Shown here: in pieces, positions 1-8,440 of the stretch
Position numbering within the stretch: the stretch's first letter is position 1
How the letters are laid out: each line of letters begins with the position of its first letter
Assembly (NCBI GenBank): GCA_903893795.1
Contig: CAITNO010000123.1
Location: forward strand, 62,001-126,000
Source of the DNA: Candidatus Hydrogenedentota bacterium
Lineage (GTDB): Bacteria; Hydrogenedentota; Hydrogenedentia; Hydrogenedentales; CAITNO01
DNA length: 64,000 nt
Direction: 5' to 3'
The notes under the pieces: generated by a model
Databases searched by the model: none
Told to the model about the DNA's origin: nothing
What the model saw: only the letters and a program-made list of their open reading frames with translations
Position numbers and translations under genes: made by a program

Positions 1-206
1 GGATATAGGTTCGTGAATTCGCCGCCGATATACACCGTCGTGGGAGTGGCGACGATGGAATGGACTCCACTGTCGGTCATCCAGGTTTGGGAGTGAGGCG
101 CGCTGCTGGGCGCGGCGAAGGCGGTGGCACCCGGCCCCACGGCGGAAAGGGCCGCCAAAAGGGCCAGCAGAATGATGGCGCTGTTCCGGAAAGCTGTGTT
201 CGTCAT
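1..206 (-). CDS. Secreted protein, N-terminal part (beta-propeller-like), cut by window edge
   Basis: The visible part is 68 codons starting with ATG at 206. A strong Shine-Dalgarno AAGGAGG lies nine bases upstream. Residues 1-30 are a clear Sec signal peptide: a short basic start (MTNTAFRN), a hydrophobic Leu/Ala stretch and an Ala-rich cleavage region. The mature part ends in TVYIGGEFTNLY. The phrase 'vYiGGeFtn' is typical of delta-60-type beta-propeller repeats, but one partial repeat is not enough to assign a family. The gene continues beyond base 1, so length and domain content are unknown. It is not co-oriented into any visible operon: the repeat array at 287-699 lies directly upstream. 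Confidence 0.7.
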   Translation of the reverse strand, partial: MTNTAFRNSAIILLALLAALSAVGPGATAFAAPSSAPHSQTWMTDSGVHSIVATPTTVYIGGEFTNLY

Positions 207-286
207 TCTTGTAATACCTCCTTGTGTACCCGCTTCATTCACACGGCACGTCCGCGGCACGATGCCGCCGACCCGCCGGAGTCGTA

Positions 287-699
287 TCTATTGGTTCCCC
301 CCCGATAAGGCACCCCAAGGGCGAAGGGGTATATCTCTTGGGTCCCCCCTCGAGTGGGGCAGCCGCGAAGCGGCGGGGGGTGTTTCTATGGGTTGTCCTC
401 CATCGATGAGGCAGCCCCAAGGGCGAAGGGTTGTATCTATTGGTTCCCCCCTTGAGGGGGGGCAGCCGCGAAGCGGCGGGGGGTGTTTCTATGGGTTGTC
501 CTCCATCGATGAGGCAGCCCCAAGGGCGAAGGGGTGTATCTCTTGGGTCCCCCCTTGAGGGGGGGCAGCCGCGAAGCGGCGGGGGGTGTTTCTATTGGTT
601 GTCCTCCATCGATGAAGCAGCCCCAAGGGCGAAGGCTTGTATCTATTGGGTCCCCCCTTGAGGGGGGCAGCCGCGAAGCGGCGGGGGGTGTTTCTCCCG
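287..699. repeat. 103-bp tandem repeat, about four copies
   Basis: A unit starting GGTTGTCCTCCATCGATGA recurs at 391, 494 and 597, exactly 103 bp apart. A more degenerate first copy precedes it from about 287 and a truncated copy trails to about 699. Each unit contains two GC palindromes: CCCCCTTGAGGGGG and a GCCGCGAAGCGGC core. All reading frames are incidental. The same palindromic modules occur singly at 8158-8270, 39780-39870 and 63703-63800, so this is a locally amplified copy of a dispersed repeat family. It fills the space between the first gene and the hdr/flx terminator. Confidence 0.85.
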
Positions 700-1023
700 C
701 ACCCCTCGGAATCGTCGCTTCTTGCGAATACTCAAGAACACAGTAGTATGGATCAATGAAACTCCCGGTGACTCAGTCCTGGGCGGTGGGTTGCCACCCA
801 CGTCAAAAACAGTGTACCCCACCTTTCCTTCCCCCAAAATCAGGGTTTCCCTGATAACCCCCTGCGATATTCCTGACCTCAGCGCTATTGCCCCCCCAAG
901 AGGCATGTAAAGCCCGCGCGCTCAGTCAAGCGCCGGCGCAATCGACAAAGACAGTGCCTTCCGGAACCAAGACGTCTGGACACGCCGATACGGCAACGGG
1001 CCAAAGGTTACAGAATAGGCCGT
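700..1023. other. Non-coding stretch with two small hairpins
   Basis: I see no convincing gene in this stretch. It holds two perfect small hairpins. One is GTGGGT-TGCC-ACCCAC at 786-801. The other is ATCAGGG-TTT-CCCTGAT at 839-855. Neither is followed by a T-run on either strand. They may be repeat elements or regulatory hairpins for the outward-reading gene at 1-206; their function is unknown. Confidence 0.4.
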
Positions 1024-1067
1024 AAAAAAAAGAAAGCGCCATCTAAACCGCATGCGGTGATGGCGCT
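1024..1067 (-). terminator. Rho-independent terminator of the hdr-flx operon
   Basis: Read on the minus strand, the stem AGCGCCATC pairs with GATGGCGCT. An inner self-complementary ACCGCATGCGGT lies in the loop, and the stem is followed directly by TTCTTTTTTTTA. It sits about 20 bases after the flxA stop codon, so it closes the seven-gene operon. Confidence 0.93.
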
Positions 1068-1085
1068 GTCAGAATATCTGGTCCG

Positions 1086-1919
1086 TCAGAAATCGGCAGG
1101 CAGTGCGTTGAGCTGCTCCATAGTGAAGATGGGGCCTTCCTTGCACACGTAGACGGGGCCGCAATTGCAGCGGCCGCATTTTCCCACGCCGCACTTCATC
1201 CGGTTTTCCAGGCTGGTGTAGATGTCGGGGGCCAACACGCCCATTCTGTCGAGCACGGGCAAAGTGAACTTGATCATGATCGGCGGGCCGATGACCAGCG
1301 CGGCCGTGTTCCCGGCCGGCACGTTCGCCGCCGCCAGGACGTTTGGGATAAGGCCCACTTCGCCTTTCCATTCCGGCGTCTCGCCGCCCGGATCGACGCA
1401 CTGGATCACGCGGACACGGTCATACTCGGCCCACTTCTCCAGCTCATCGGTGAAAACCAGATCGCGCGGGGTGCGCGCGCCGTACACGATGGTGATGTCG
1501 CCGTACTTGGCGCGGTTCTCCAGCGCGTACCAGATGGCGCAGCGGATCGGCGGCATGGCAATGCCGCCGCCAATGAACACGAGGTTCTTGCCCTCCCACG
1601 CTTCCATGGGATAGCTGTTGCCATAGGGTCCGCGGAAACCGATGGTGTCGCCCTCGTCAACGCGCCACAGGGCATCGGTCACCTTGCCGGTCTTGCGGAA
1701 GCAGAACTCGATATGGTCTTTCCAGTTGGAACTGGAACAGATGTTAAAGGTCGACTCGCCCTCGCCGAACAGCGAGTACATGCCGAACTGTCCCACGCGG
1801 AAGGAGAACTTCGCCTGTTTCTCGGGGTCCTTGAACTTAATCTTCACGGACTTGACGTCGGCGGTGTGCTGCTTTACCTCGACCACTTCCATGAGGTCGG
1901 GCATGTAGATGTTGCTCAT
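1086..1919 (-). CDS. flxA: FAD/NAD(P)-binding oxidoreductase subunit of Flx-Hdr complex (FlxA-like)
   Basis: This 277-residue protein resembles the ferredoxin-NADP reductase/dihydroorotate-dehydrogenase electron-transfer-subunit family. In sulfate reducers it is FlxA, the NAD(P)H entry point of FlxABCD-HdrABC. An N-terminal flavin-binding barrel (about residues 10-100) is followed by a nucleotide-binding motif, GGGIAMPPIR, near residue 117. The C-terminus carries a [2Fe-2S] site with cysteines at 243, 248, 251 and 259. The ATG overlaps the flxB stop (ATGA). It is the last gene of the operon, just before the terminator. By family knowledge it would oxidise NAD(P)H and pass electrons into the iron-sulfur subunits; physiological direction cannot be read from sequence. 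A gamma subunit of a NiFe hydrogenase/sulfhydrogenase is the alternative, but no hydrogenase genes are present. Confidence 0.85.
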   Translation of the reverse strand: MSNIYMPDLMEVVEVKQHTADVKSVKIKFKDPEKQAKFSFRVGQFGMYSLFGEGESTFNICSSSNWKDHIEFCFRKTGKVTDALWRVDEGDTIGFRGPYGNSYPMEAWEGKNLVFIGGGIAMPPIRCAIWYALENRAKYGDITIVYGARTPRDLVFTDELEKWAEYDRVRVIQCVDPGGETPEWKGEVGLIPNVLAAANVPAGNTAALVIGPPIMIKFTLPVLDRMGVLAPDIYTSLENRMKCGVGKCGRCNCGPVYVCKEGPIFTMEQLNALPADF

Positions 1920-2932
1920 TTGCTCTCCCCCACCGTTTTCGGCATTTCAGCGCACAGTTCCACCAGGGTCCCCAGTATGCCAAGGCTCACGGGGCAGTTG
2001 CGGGCACAGTTGCCGCATCCCGTGCACAGCACCTCGCCAAACTTGTCGGGATAAATGCGGAACTTGTGCTGCGTCCGCTGGCGTTGGCGCTGTCCCTGCA
2101 CGTTTCTGGGGTTGTGGCCCGAGGCGTGCTTTGTAAACATGCAGAGCTGGCAACTGTCCCAGTTCTTGGCGCGGCATCCGCCGTGGGCATTGCCCTCGTC
2201 GACGATGTCGAAGCAGTGGCAGGTCGGGCACGTGAACGAGCAGGCGCCGCAGCTCAGGCAGCGCAGCGTCGCGGTCTTCCACAGCGGGTTGTCATAATCC
2301 TCAAGCGCCGCGCGCACCTGTTCGGGCGACACCTTCACCTTGGGGCCTTCGGGGATGACCGCCGTCTTGTCGGAAGGCTGCGTGCGGCCCGCGAAAAGCG
2401 TCTTGCCCTTTTCGGTCAGGCAACGCACCTCGAAGCCGCCGTCCAGCGGCAGCAGCATGACATCGGCGCCCTTTTCGGCGTCCGGCCCGATGCCCACGGA
2501 GGTGCAGAAGCAGTGGCTGTCATGGGTCACGCAGGCGAGCGCCACGATCGTGGCCGCCTCGCGGCGCTGGGTGTAGAACTCGTCCTTTTCGCCCCAGTTG
2601 AACACGGCGTCCAGGATGGCCACGGCCGCCGTATCGCAGGGGCGCGCCGCAACGATAACCTGCGGCGTGGAGGCGGGCGTCATGTCCGCCAGTTCCACTT
2701 CGTGCCCCTTCAGGGTGTACTCGTAAATCTTCTCGTGTCTAGGGAAGAAGAAATCCTTGACGGAGTTCCGCGGGTGGATGAAGCCTTCAAGAAGCAGCTC
2801 GGCCGACGACGTGAGGGGCACGTACTGGCAGAGGTCCTTCTTGACATAACTTGGTCCCGCAACCTTCGTGCCCGCGCCGATCCATTCATCGACCAGCGCG
2901 CGCAGGGCCTGCTGGGTAATTGTCTCGCTCAC
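1916..2932 (-). CDS. flxB: 4Fe-4S subunit of Flx-Hdr complex (FlxB-like)
   Basis: This 338-residue iron-sulfur protein is of the hydrogenase/sulfur-reductase beta type. I place the start at GTG 2932. That codon overlaps the upstream flxC stop (GTGA), and AAGGAG lies 11 bases before it. Upstream in-frame ATGs would overlap flxC deeply and encode implausible sequence. Two C-terminal [4Fe-4S] motifs are visible: CLSCGACSFTCPTCHCFD and CTGCGNCARNCPVSLG. In the Flx model it relays electrons between FlxA and FlxC/FlxD. Its stop overlaps the flxA ATG, so translational coupling is likely. Confidence 0.82.
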   Translation of the reverse strand: MSETITQQALRALVDEWIGAGTKVAGPSYVKKDLCQYVPLTSSAELLLEGFIHPRNSVKDFFFPRHEKIYEYTLKGHEVELADMTPASTPQVIVAARPCDTAAVAILDAVFNWGEKDEFYTQRREAATIVALACVTHDSHCFCTSVGIGPDAEKGADVMLLPLDGGFEVRCLTEKGKTLFAGRTQPSDKTAVIPEGPKVKVSPEQVRAALEDYDNPLWKTATLRCLSCGACSFTCPTCHCFDIVDEGNAHGGCRAKNWDSCQLCMFTKHASGHNPRNVQGQRQRQRTQHKFRIYPDKFGEVLCTGCGNCARNCPVSLGILGTLVELCAEMPKTVGESK

Positions 2933-3774
2933 CGTATGAAATTCTCCTTGTCCTCGGCGTTGTAGGTGCCGATCACAGGCGGGGTTTCGGGGTCCATGCC
3001 GGCCCGGTAGTTGAAATGCTTCTCGGCCGACTGCGCCAGCGATGCGTTCAGCATGCGCAGGTCGATGCCCGCCGGGCACACGCGGGTGCATTCGCCGCAG
3101 CTCACACAGCGTCCCGCCAGGTGGAAGGCCCGGGTGATGTTCCAGGCAAAATTGCCCTTTAGCGTGGCCGAAGTGTCAATGACCACGGGCCGGTTTTTGT
3201 CGACGATGCACTGGTTGCAGTAGCACAGCGGACACACGCCGCGGCACGCATAGCAGCGGACACAGCGTTCAAATTCCTGTTTCCAGAAGGCCATGCGCTC
3301 TTCTGGGCTCTTCTTCATGAATTCATCCACCAGGGCGTAGCGGTTCTGGCCTTCCGGGGCCGCTGCCTCGGTGGAACCGATGGTCACGTCCACGCCGACG
3401 GGCATGTGCACTTCGCAGACCCGGCATTTCCCGGCAAGCTCGGGCTCGCCCACGCCCTCGCAGGCCAGGCCGATGACATGCACGTCCGACCGCTCCACCT
3501 GCGACTCCTGCACCAGCACCACCAGGGACCGCGCATCGCAGCCCTTGACGAGGATGGCCGCCTTGCCCAGCGACTTGACCTCTTTGCGGGTCAGGTAGGT
3601 GGTCAGGTTGGCAAAGCACTGTTTGTTCCACACGATCTTCTCAACGTCATCGGGCTTGGTGACGAAGATCGGGTGCACGGGGCCGTCCGGATTGGACTGG
3701 CCGTACGCGATGACCACATTTACCGTGCCGGCTTCCAGCAGTGTGCGGCAGGTCTGGCGAATTTCTTCAATCAT
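2929..3774 (-). CDS. flxC: 4Fe-4S dicluster protein of Flx-Hdr complex (FlxC-like)
   Basis: This 281-residue ferredoxin-like protein has an N-terminal alpha/beta region of about 150 residues. It has two cysteine clusters: CVRCYACRGVCPLCYCNQC near residue 178 and CVSCGECTRVCPAGIDLR near residue 223. The first has extra cysteines beyond a plain CxxCxxCxxxCP motif. Such proteins sit between FlxB and the MvhD-like FlxD in Flx-Hdr clusters. The gene starts three bases after flxD ends and its stop overlaps flxB. Its role as an electron wire in the bifurcating complex is inferred from synteny. Confidence 0.8.
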   Translation of the reverse strand: MIEEIRQTCRTLLEAGTVNVVIAYGQSNPDGPVHPIFVTKPDDVEKIVWNKQCFANLTTYLTRKEVKSLGKAAILVKGCDARSLVVLVQESQVERSDVHVIGLACEGVGEPELAGKCRVCEVHMPVGVDVTIGSTEAAAPEGQNRYALVDEFMKKSPEERMAFWKQEFERCVRCYACRGVCPLCYCNQCIVDKNRPVVIDTSATLKGNFAWNITRAFHLAGRCVSCGECTRVCPAGIDLRMLNASLAQSAEKHFNYRAGMDPETPPVIGTYNAEDKENFIR

Positions 3775-3777
3775 TGG

Positions 3778-4215
3778 CTACTCGCATATTTCACGGTACG
3801 CCTGGTAGGGTCCAAGCTGCCGTGCCTTGTCGGTTATTTCCGTGATGAATTCGGCAAACTTCTTGCCTTCGGCGGCGGAAATCCACGCAAAATGTATCCG
3901 GTTCAAATCGATGCCCATGGTCTCCAGCAGATCGCGGAAGAGCGTCCACCGACGTCGGGCATGATAATTGCCCGCCGTGTAGTGGCAGTCTCCCGGATGG
4001 CAGCCAGAAACCACCACCATGTCCGCACCCATCTCAAAAGCCTTGATGATGAGGTTGAAATCGATGCGGCCCGTGCACGGAAGCCTCACAATGCGCACGT
4101 TGGACGGGTACTCCAGCCGGTTGGTGCCGGCAAGGTCCGCGCCCAAGTAGGTGCACCAGTTGCACACATAGGCCACTATCTTCGGTTCAAACGCTGTCTT
4201 TTCTGTCTCGCTCAT
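3778..4215 (-). CDS. flxD: MvhD/FlxD-like [2Fe-2S] subunit
   Basis: This 145-residue protein matches the methyl-viologen-reducing hydrogenase delta subunit family. Diagnostic features are the N-terminal IVAYVCNWCTYLGADLAG, the RLPCTGRID motif and GCHPGDCHY, whose cysteines would bind a [2Fe-2S] cluster. In methanogens MvhD docks the hydrogenase on HdrA; in Flx systems the same fold docks the NAD(P)H-oxidising module. It lies between hdrA (65-bp gap) and flxC (2-bp gap). No mvhA or mvhG is nearby, so a flavin-based rather than H2-based donor is the better reading. Confidence 0.9.
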   Translation of the reverse strand: MSETEKTAFEPKIVAYVCNWCTYLGADLAGTNRLEYPSNVRIVRLPCTGRIDFNLIIKAFEMGADMVVVSGCHPGDCHYTAGNYHARRRWTLFRDLLETMGIDLNRIHFAWISAAEGKKFAEFITEITDKARQLGPYQAYREICE

Positions 4216-4280
4216 TTCGCCGCCTTACGCGCCGTAGGGTGCTGTGTAGTGGCGCGCAGCGCCACGGAACGCACCATTAC

Positions 4281-6278
4281 TTAAAGGTTCTTGATCATTT
4301 CGTAAATCTGCGACTCGCTGAATCCGTCGATGTCCGCGCTCTTCGAAGGGCACACCGCCACGCAGGTGCCGCAGCCCATGCAGAGGCCCGGATTGACCCG
4401 CGCGGTCATCTTCACCAGGTTGCCCTGGCGGTCGCGGATTTCCGCCTTTTCGATGGCGTTGTATGGGCAGGTGCGCACGCAGGCATAGCAGGCCGCGCAG
4501 TTCTGCTCGTTGATCTTGGCGATTTCCGGGTCCCGCGTCAGCTCGTTCCGGGCGAACATCACCTGCACCTTGCCCGCCGCCGCGGAGGCCTGCGCCACCG
4601 CCTCGGGAATGTCCTTGGGCCCGTGGCAGGCGCCGCAGATGAACACGCCCGCAGAGTTGGTCTCCACCGGCCGCAGCTTCGGGTGCGATTCCGACAGGAA
4701 CCCGTATTCGTCGTAGCCCACCTTGAGCTTCTGCGCCAGTTCGGTCGCGCCGGTCGACGGCAGCATGGCCGAGGCCAGCACCACCATGTCGGCCTCGATG
4801 GTGACGGGCACGCCCGCCAGCGTGTCCGCCGCGCGCACGATCAGCTTGCCGTTCTCCTCGGTAATCTTCGACACGCGGCCGCGGTAGTATTTCGCGCCGT
4901 CTTTCTCAATGGCGCGCCGCACGAATTCATCGTAGTTCTTGCCGCCGGCGCGGATGTCCATGTAGAACACATGCGCCGTGCCCTCGTGCACCTTGTGCTT
5001 GTACAGCATGGTGTGCTTGGCCGTGTACATGCAGCAAATCTTGGAGCAGTACGACACGCCCTTGGCCGGGTCGCGCGAACCGACGCACGCGATGAACACC
5101 ACCGATTTCGGCACAGCGCCGTCCGAAGGTCGCCGGATTTCGCCGCCCGTCGGACCGGAGGCCGACGAGAGCCGTTCGAACTGGAGCGCGTCAATCACAT
5201 CCGGGTATTTGCCATAGCCGTATTCACCGTACCCGGTGTATTTCTCGTTGTCCTGTTCCTGGCCGATGCTGTACAGCTTGTAGCCCGTGGCGACCACGAT
5301 GGCGCCGACCTGCTCGGTCACGATCTCGTCCTGATCTTCATAGTTGATGGCGCCGGCCGCGCAGACCTTGGCGCAGATGCCGCACTTGCCTGTCTTCAGC
5401 TTGGTGCAGGCGTTCTTGTCAATGACCGGTCGTGCCGGCACCGCCTGCGGGAACGCCAGGTAGATGGCCTTGCGCTTGGAAAGGCCGTAGTCGAAATCAT
5501 TCAGGGTCTTCGACATGGGGCACTTGTTCCAGCATTCGCCGCAACCCGTGCACTTGCTCATGTCGATATAGCGGGCCTTCTTGCGGATGGTCACGGTGAA
5601 ATTGCCCACCGAACCGTCCACCGACTCGATTTCCGACCAGGTGTAAAGCTTGATGTTCGGGTGCTGGCCCGTCTCCACCATGCGTGGGGTCAGGATGCAC
5701 TGCGAACAGTCCAGCGTCGGGAAGGTTTCCGACAGACCGGCCATCTTGCCGCCGATGGACGGTTCCCGCTCCACCAGCACCACCTCGTGGCCCGCCTCGG
5801 CAATGTCGAGCGACGCCTGAATGCCCGCCACGCCCGCGCCAATCACCAGCGCACGCTTGGTCAGCGGCACCTTGATGGCGTCCAGCGGCTTGTCCTGGAT
5901 GACCTTGCCCACCGCCAGCCGGATGAGTTCCACCGCCTTGGCGGTGGCCTCTTCCCGGTTCTGGTGCACCCACGAGCAGTGCTCGCGGATGTTGGCCATT
6001 TCCACCAGGTAAGGGTTCAGCCCCGCCGCCTTGGCCGCGGCGCGGAAAGTCTTCATGTGCATGTGCGGCGAGCACGAGGCGATGACCAGCCCCTGCAGCC
6101 GCTCGGCGATAATCTTGTCGCGGACCATCGTCTGGCCCGGGTCGGAGCACATGTACTTGTAGTCAATCGCAAAGCGCACACCGGGAATCTGTTCGACTTC
6201 CTCGGTGGCCCTTTTCACGTCCACGGTTCGGGCGATGTTCTCGCCGCACCAGCAGATGAATACGCCTATTCTCGCCAT
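4281..6278 (-). CDS. hdrA: Heterodisulfide reductase subunit A-like flavoprotein
   Basis: This 665-residue protein is HdrA, the FAD subunit that performs flavin-based electron bifurcation in Hdr complexes. It has an N-terminal domain with conserved Cys (GVFICWCGENIA). A Rossmann FAD motif, VIGAGVAGIQASLDIAEAG, lies near residue 147. Iron-sulfur ligands include CTGCGECWNKCP, CGICAKVCAAGA and two C-terminal ferredoxin motifs, CAACYACVRTCPYNAI and CMGCGTCVAVCPSKSADI. The length is normal for the family. It is separated by 39 bp from hdrB and 65 bp from flxD, in one minus-strand operon. It would split electron pairs from the Flx module between ferredoxin and the HdrB/C disulfide branch. Confidence 0.95.
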   Translation of the reverse strand: MARIGVFICWCGENIARTVDVKRATEEVEQIPGVRFAIDYKYMCSDPGQTMVRDKIIAERLQGLVIASCSPHMHMKTFRAAAKAAGLNPYLVEMANIREHCSWVHQNREEATAKAVELIRLAVGKVIQDKPLDAIKVPLTKRALVIGAGVAGIQASLDIAEAGHEVVLVEREPSIGGKMAGLSETFPTLDCSQCILTPRMVETGQHPNIKLYTWSEIESVDGSVGNFTVTIRKKARYIDMSKCTGCGECWNKCPMSKTLNDFDYGLSKRKAIYLAFPQAVPARPVIDKNACTKLKTGKCGICAKVCAAGAINYEDQDEIVTEQVGAIVVATGYKLYSIGQEQDNEKYTGYGEYGYGKYPDVIDALQFERLSSASGPTGGEIRRPSDGAVPKSVVFIACVGSRDPAKGVSYCSKICCMYTAKHTMLYKHKVHEGTAHVFYMDIRAGGKNYDEFVRRAIEKDGAKYYRGRVSKITEENGKLIVRAADTLAGVPVTIEADMVVLASAMLPSTGATELAQKLKVGYDEYGFLSESHPKLRPVETNSAGVFICGACHGPKDIPEAVAQASAAAGKVQVMFARNELTRDPEIAKINEQNCAACYACVRTCPYNAIEKAEIRDRQGNLVKMTARVNPGLCMGCGTCVAVCPSKSADIDGFSESQIYEMIKNL

Positions 6279-6317
6279 ACACTGTCCTTCGACGAACCTT
6301 CGGTCCGCCTACACTTT

Positions 6318-7190
6318 TTAAGCAACTGTTTTGGGGGCTGCGTGGACGCCGGCGCGCACAAAGTGCCGGTTCACCGCAAGCTCCCGTTCACTCAGACCCA
6401 GGGCAAGGCCCACCAGGTCGGAAAGGTAATACACAGGCATGTCATGCTTGACGCCATGGGCCTGCTCCACCGCACCCTGTTTCATGTCCAGGTTCACGTG
6501 GCACATCGGGCAGGCCACCACAAGGCAGTTGGCCCCGTGCGCCTTCGCGTTCGTGATGATCTTGTTCGTCAGGTTCAGCACCGTCTCTTCGCGCGACAGG
6601 GTCATGCCCGCGCCGCAGCATTCGGTCGCGTAGTTCCACTCCACCGACTTGGCGCCCAGCGCCGCCAGCACGGTTTCCATGGAGCGGGGTTGATCCGGAT
6701 CATCAAATGCCACCGTGCGCGGCGGACGGGTGAGCAGACAGCCGTAATAGCAGGCCGCCGAAATGCTCTCCAGCGGCTTCTTCACGGCCGCCTGGATGCG
6801 GTCCAGACCCACCCGCTGGAAAATCTGGATGAGATTGATGACTTCCGTGGCGCCGGTGACCGGCGTTTCCACGATGTCCGAAATCTCTTTGCGAAGGGCC
6901 GCGCTCTCGGTCAGGGCGTTTTTCGTCTTGATAAGCTCCATGGAGCACATCGGGCACGGCGCCAGCAGGTCGGTGAAACCGTCCCGCTCGGCGATGCCAA
7001 GATTGCGTCCCGGCAGGGCCAGGGAAAGGGTGTGGTTGATCGAGTGCGCCGCGGTCGCGCCGCAGCAGATCCAGTCGTTCAACTCGCCCAGTTCCACCTC
7101 GAGCGTCTTCATGCAGGCCCGCACAGAGGCTTCAAAGTCGTTGGACGAGCCGTGCAGCGCGCAGCCGGGGTAATAACCGAAACGGCTCAT
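6318..7190 (-). CDS. hdrB: Heterodisulfide reductase subunit B-like (CCG-domain protein)
   Basis: This 290-residue protein has two CCG domains, the cysteine-rich folds that carry the noncubane [4Fe-4S] clusters of HdrB. The first contains YPGCALHG, WICCGATAAH and CPMCSMEL. The second contains YYGCLLT, ATECCGAGM and ACPMCHVNLD. In methanogens this subunit reduces CoM-S-S-CoB. In bacteria without those thiols the substrate is probably another disulfide (a DsrC-type protein or thiol pair has been proposed for Flx-Hdr); none is visible here. The ATG overlaps the hdrC stop by four bases (ATGA), indicating coupling. Confidence 0.93.
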   Translation of the reverse strand: MSRFGYYPGCALHGSSNDFEASVRACMKTLEVELGELNDWICCGATAAHSINHTLSLALPGRNLGIAERDGFTDLLAPCPMCSMELIKTKNALTESAALRKEISDIVETPVTGATEVINLIQIFQRVGLDRIQAAVKKPLESISAACYYGCLLTRPPRTVAFDDPDQPRSMETVLAALGAKSVEWNYATECCGAGMTLSREETVLNLTNKIITNAKAHGANCLVVACPMCHVNLDMKQGAVEQAHGVKHDMPVYYLSDLVGLALGLSERELAVNRHFVRAGVHAAPKTVA

Positions 7191-7756
7191 GATGTTGCCC
7201 CCTCTGCGTGCGTCCCGGTGCAGCGTGCAAAAATGCGGCCCACCAGTTCACGGTCCTTCGCCTTCTCGCTCGTCAGGTGAAATTTGCCGCGCTGCATCAG
7301 CTTGGGAGCCAGCAGGGCGTCCTTCATCAGGAGCGGCAGACTCAGGTCCTGAAGAAATCCCTTGGTCTTGAAGTCACGAATCAGTTCCAGTTCATTAATC
7401 CGGCCGTTGCGGCGGATATTGTCCAGAAAGGCCTTCTGAAAGAGGATGATCCGCTGAAGGTCCGGCGGCGCGCAGTCATGCTCGGCGGCATATTCGCGCA
7501 AAGCATCGATGATTTCAACGCACTCCACCGACTGCGGGCAGCGGCCCGTGCAGGTAAAGCAGGACACGCAAAGCCAGATGGCGCCACAGCGCGCCGCCTT
7601 CTCCACCTCGCCCAACTGCACGAGACGGAACAACTGGTTCGGCGTCACATCCATCTGGTCCGCCAGAGGGCAGCCAGCCGTGCATTTGCCGCATTGATAG
7701 CAATTCTCAATGGATGTTCCGGCGAACTTGTCAGCGCCGACGGGAGTTACTTCCAT
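7187..7756 (-). CDS. hdrC: Heterodisulfide reductase subunit C-like ferredoxin
   Basis: This 189-residue protein has two [4Fe-4S] motifs, CYQCGKCTAGCPLADQM near residue 20 and CVSCFTCTGRCPQSVECVE near residue 65, the standard HdrC arrangement. The rest is helical. It passes electrons from HdrA to HdrB. It is the first gene of the operon; AAGGTG precedes the ATG at 7756 by seven bases. A leader of roughly 130 nt lies between the promoter at 7898-7925 and this start. Confidence 0.93.
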   Translation of the reverse strand: MEVTPVGADKFAGTSIENCYQCGKCTAGCPLADQMDVTPNQLFRLVQLGEVEKAARCGAIWLCVSCFTCTGRCPQSVECVEIIDALREYAAEHDCAPPDLQRIILFQKAFLDNIRRNGRINELELIRDFKTKGFLQDLSLPLLMKDALLAPKLMQRGKFHLTSEKAKDRELVGRIFARCTGTHAEGATS

Positions 7757-7897
7757 ACATGCACCTTATTCCATCTGACCGAAGACCCAAGCAGATATCA
7801 AATCGTCCCGATTTCAACGGTCCCGCATAATAACAAACGTTAGAAGTACGCATCAACGGTATAAAATCCGGATACTTATCAGAAGTTATTCTTACTA

Positions 7898-7925
7898 ATT
7901 TTACCAGACAAATGCCGCCTGTCAA
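7898..7925 (-). promoter_or_regulatory. Sigma-70-type promoter of hdr-flx operon
   Basis: On the minus strand there is a perfect -35 TTGACA (7925-7920), a 16-bp spacer and a -10 TAAAAT (7903-7898). It lies in an AT-rich island (about 7780-7980) and points at hdrC. The match is far better than chance for GC-rich DNA. The predicted leader is about 130 nt and contains no hairpin I can support. Confidence 0.75.
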
Positions 7926-8157
7926 GTACAAGATACTGAAAATAAAAGGTTTAGCTGCTAAGACTAACGGTAAAAACAACTTGAGATGGTTCTGTACGTT
8001 GTTTTCCCCCGCTCTCACGCCAAGCATTTAGGTGTTTAACCGTCTCTTTTGCTTGTTTCCCGCCGGTCGGGGGACGCAATATCGAACGAACAAACCTTTG
8101 AAAGAATCCCGTAAACGGCGCGGCACCTGTCAGTTCGCCCGAGCACGAAGCGGTCTT

Positions 8158-8270
8158 TGGTCCGCCCTCGAGGGGGGCTTGCCACGCCGAAGCCCTCCGG
8201 CGAAGGCGGGAGCCGCGAAGCTGCTTTTGGTCCCCCCTTGAGGGGGGTGGCGCGAATCGCCGGGGGGTGT
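8158..8270. repeat. Dispersed palindromic repeat cluster
   Basis: This contains two copies of the CCCCTTGAGGGG/CCCTCGAGGGG palindrome plus a GGCGCGAATCGCC-type hairpin followed by GGGGGGTGTCCTCCC. It is the same family as the tandem array at 287-699 but in single, diverged form. It lies between the hdr promoter region and the plus-strand gene at 8441. The stretch 8271-8440 holds no other feature I can support. Confidence 0.7.
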
Positions 8271-8440
8271 CCTCCCATGCCTCCCACGCCTGCCGACTGA
8301 GGCCGCACTGGCGTCACACGAGCCGCCAGCGCCCCATCCTCCCCCCAATCCCTCCACACACAGCAAAGAAATGCAACTCTCGGTGCCAATCTAATAGGGG
8401 CAGTGTACGCAATATGGAAAACACAACAAGGATAGCACCC

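Noticed and set aside
4239-7280. 1013-codon plus-strand open frame opposite hdrA/hdrB/hdrC
   Set aside because: It is His/Arg/Ala-rich antisense shadow of well-recognised Hdr genes, with no family motifs of its own.
1086-7756. Methanogen-type Hdr/Mvh complex
   Set aside because: No mvhA/mvhG or other methanogenesis gene is present and the promoter, repeats and neighbours are bacterial.
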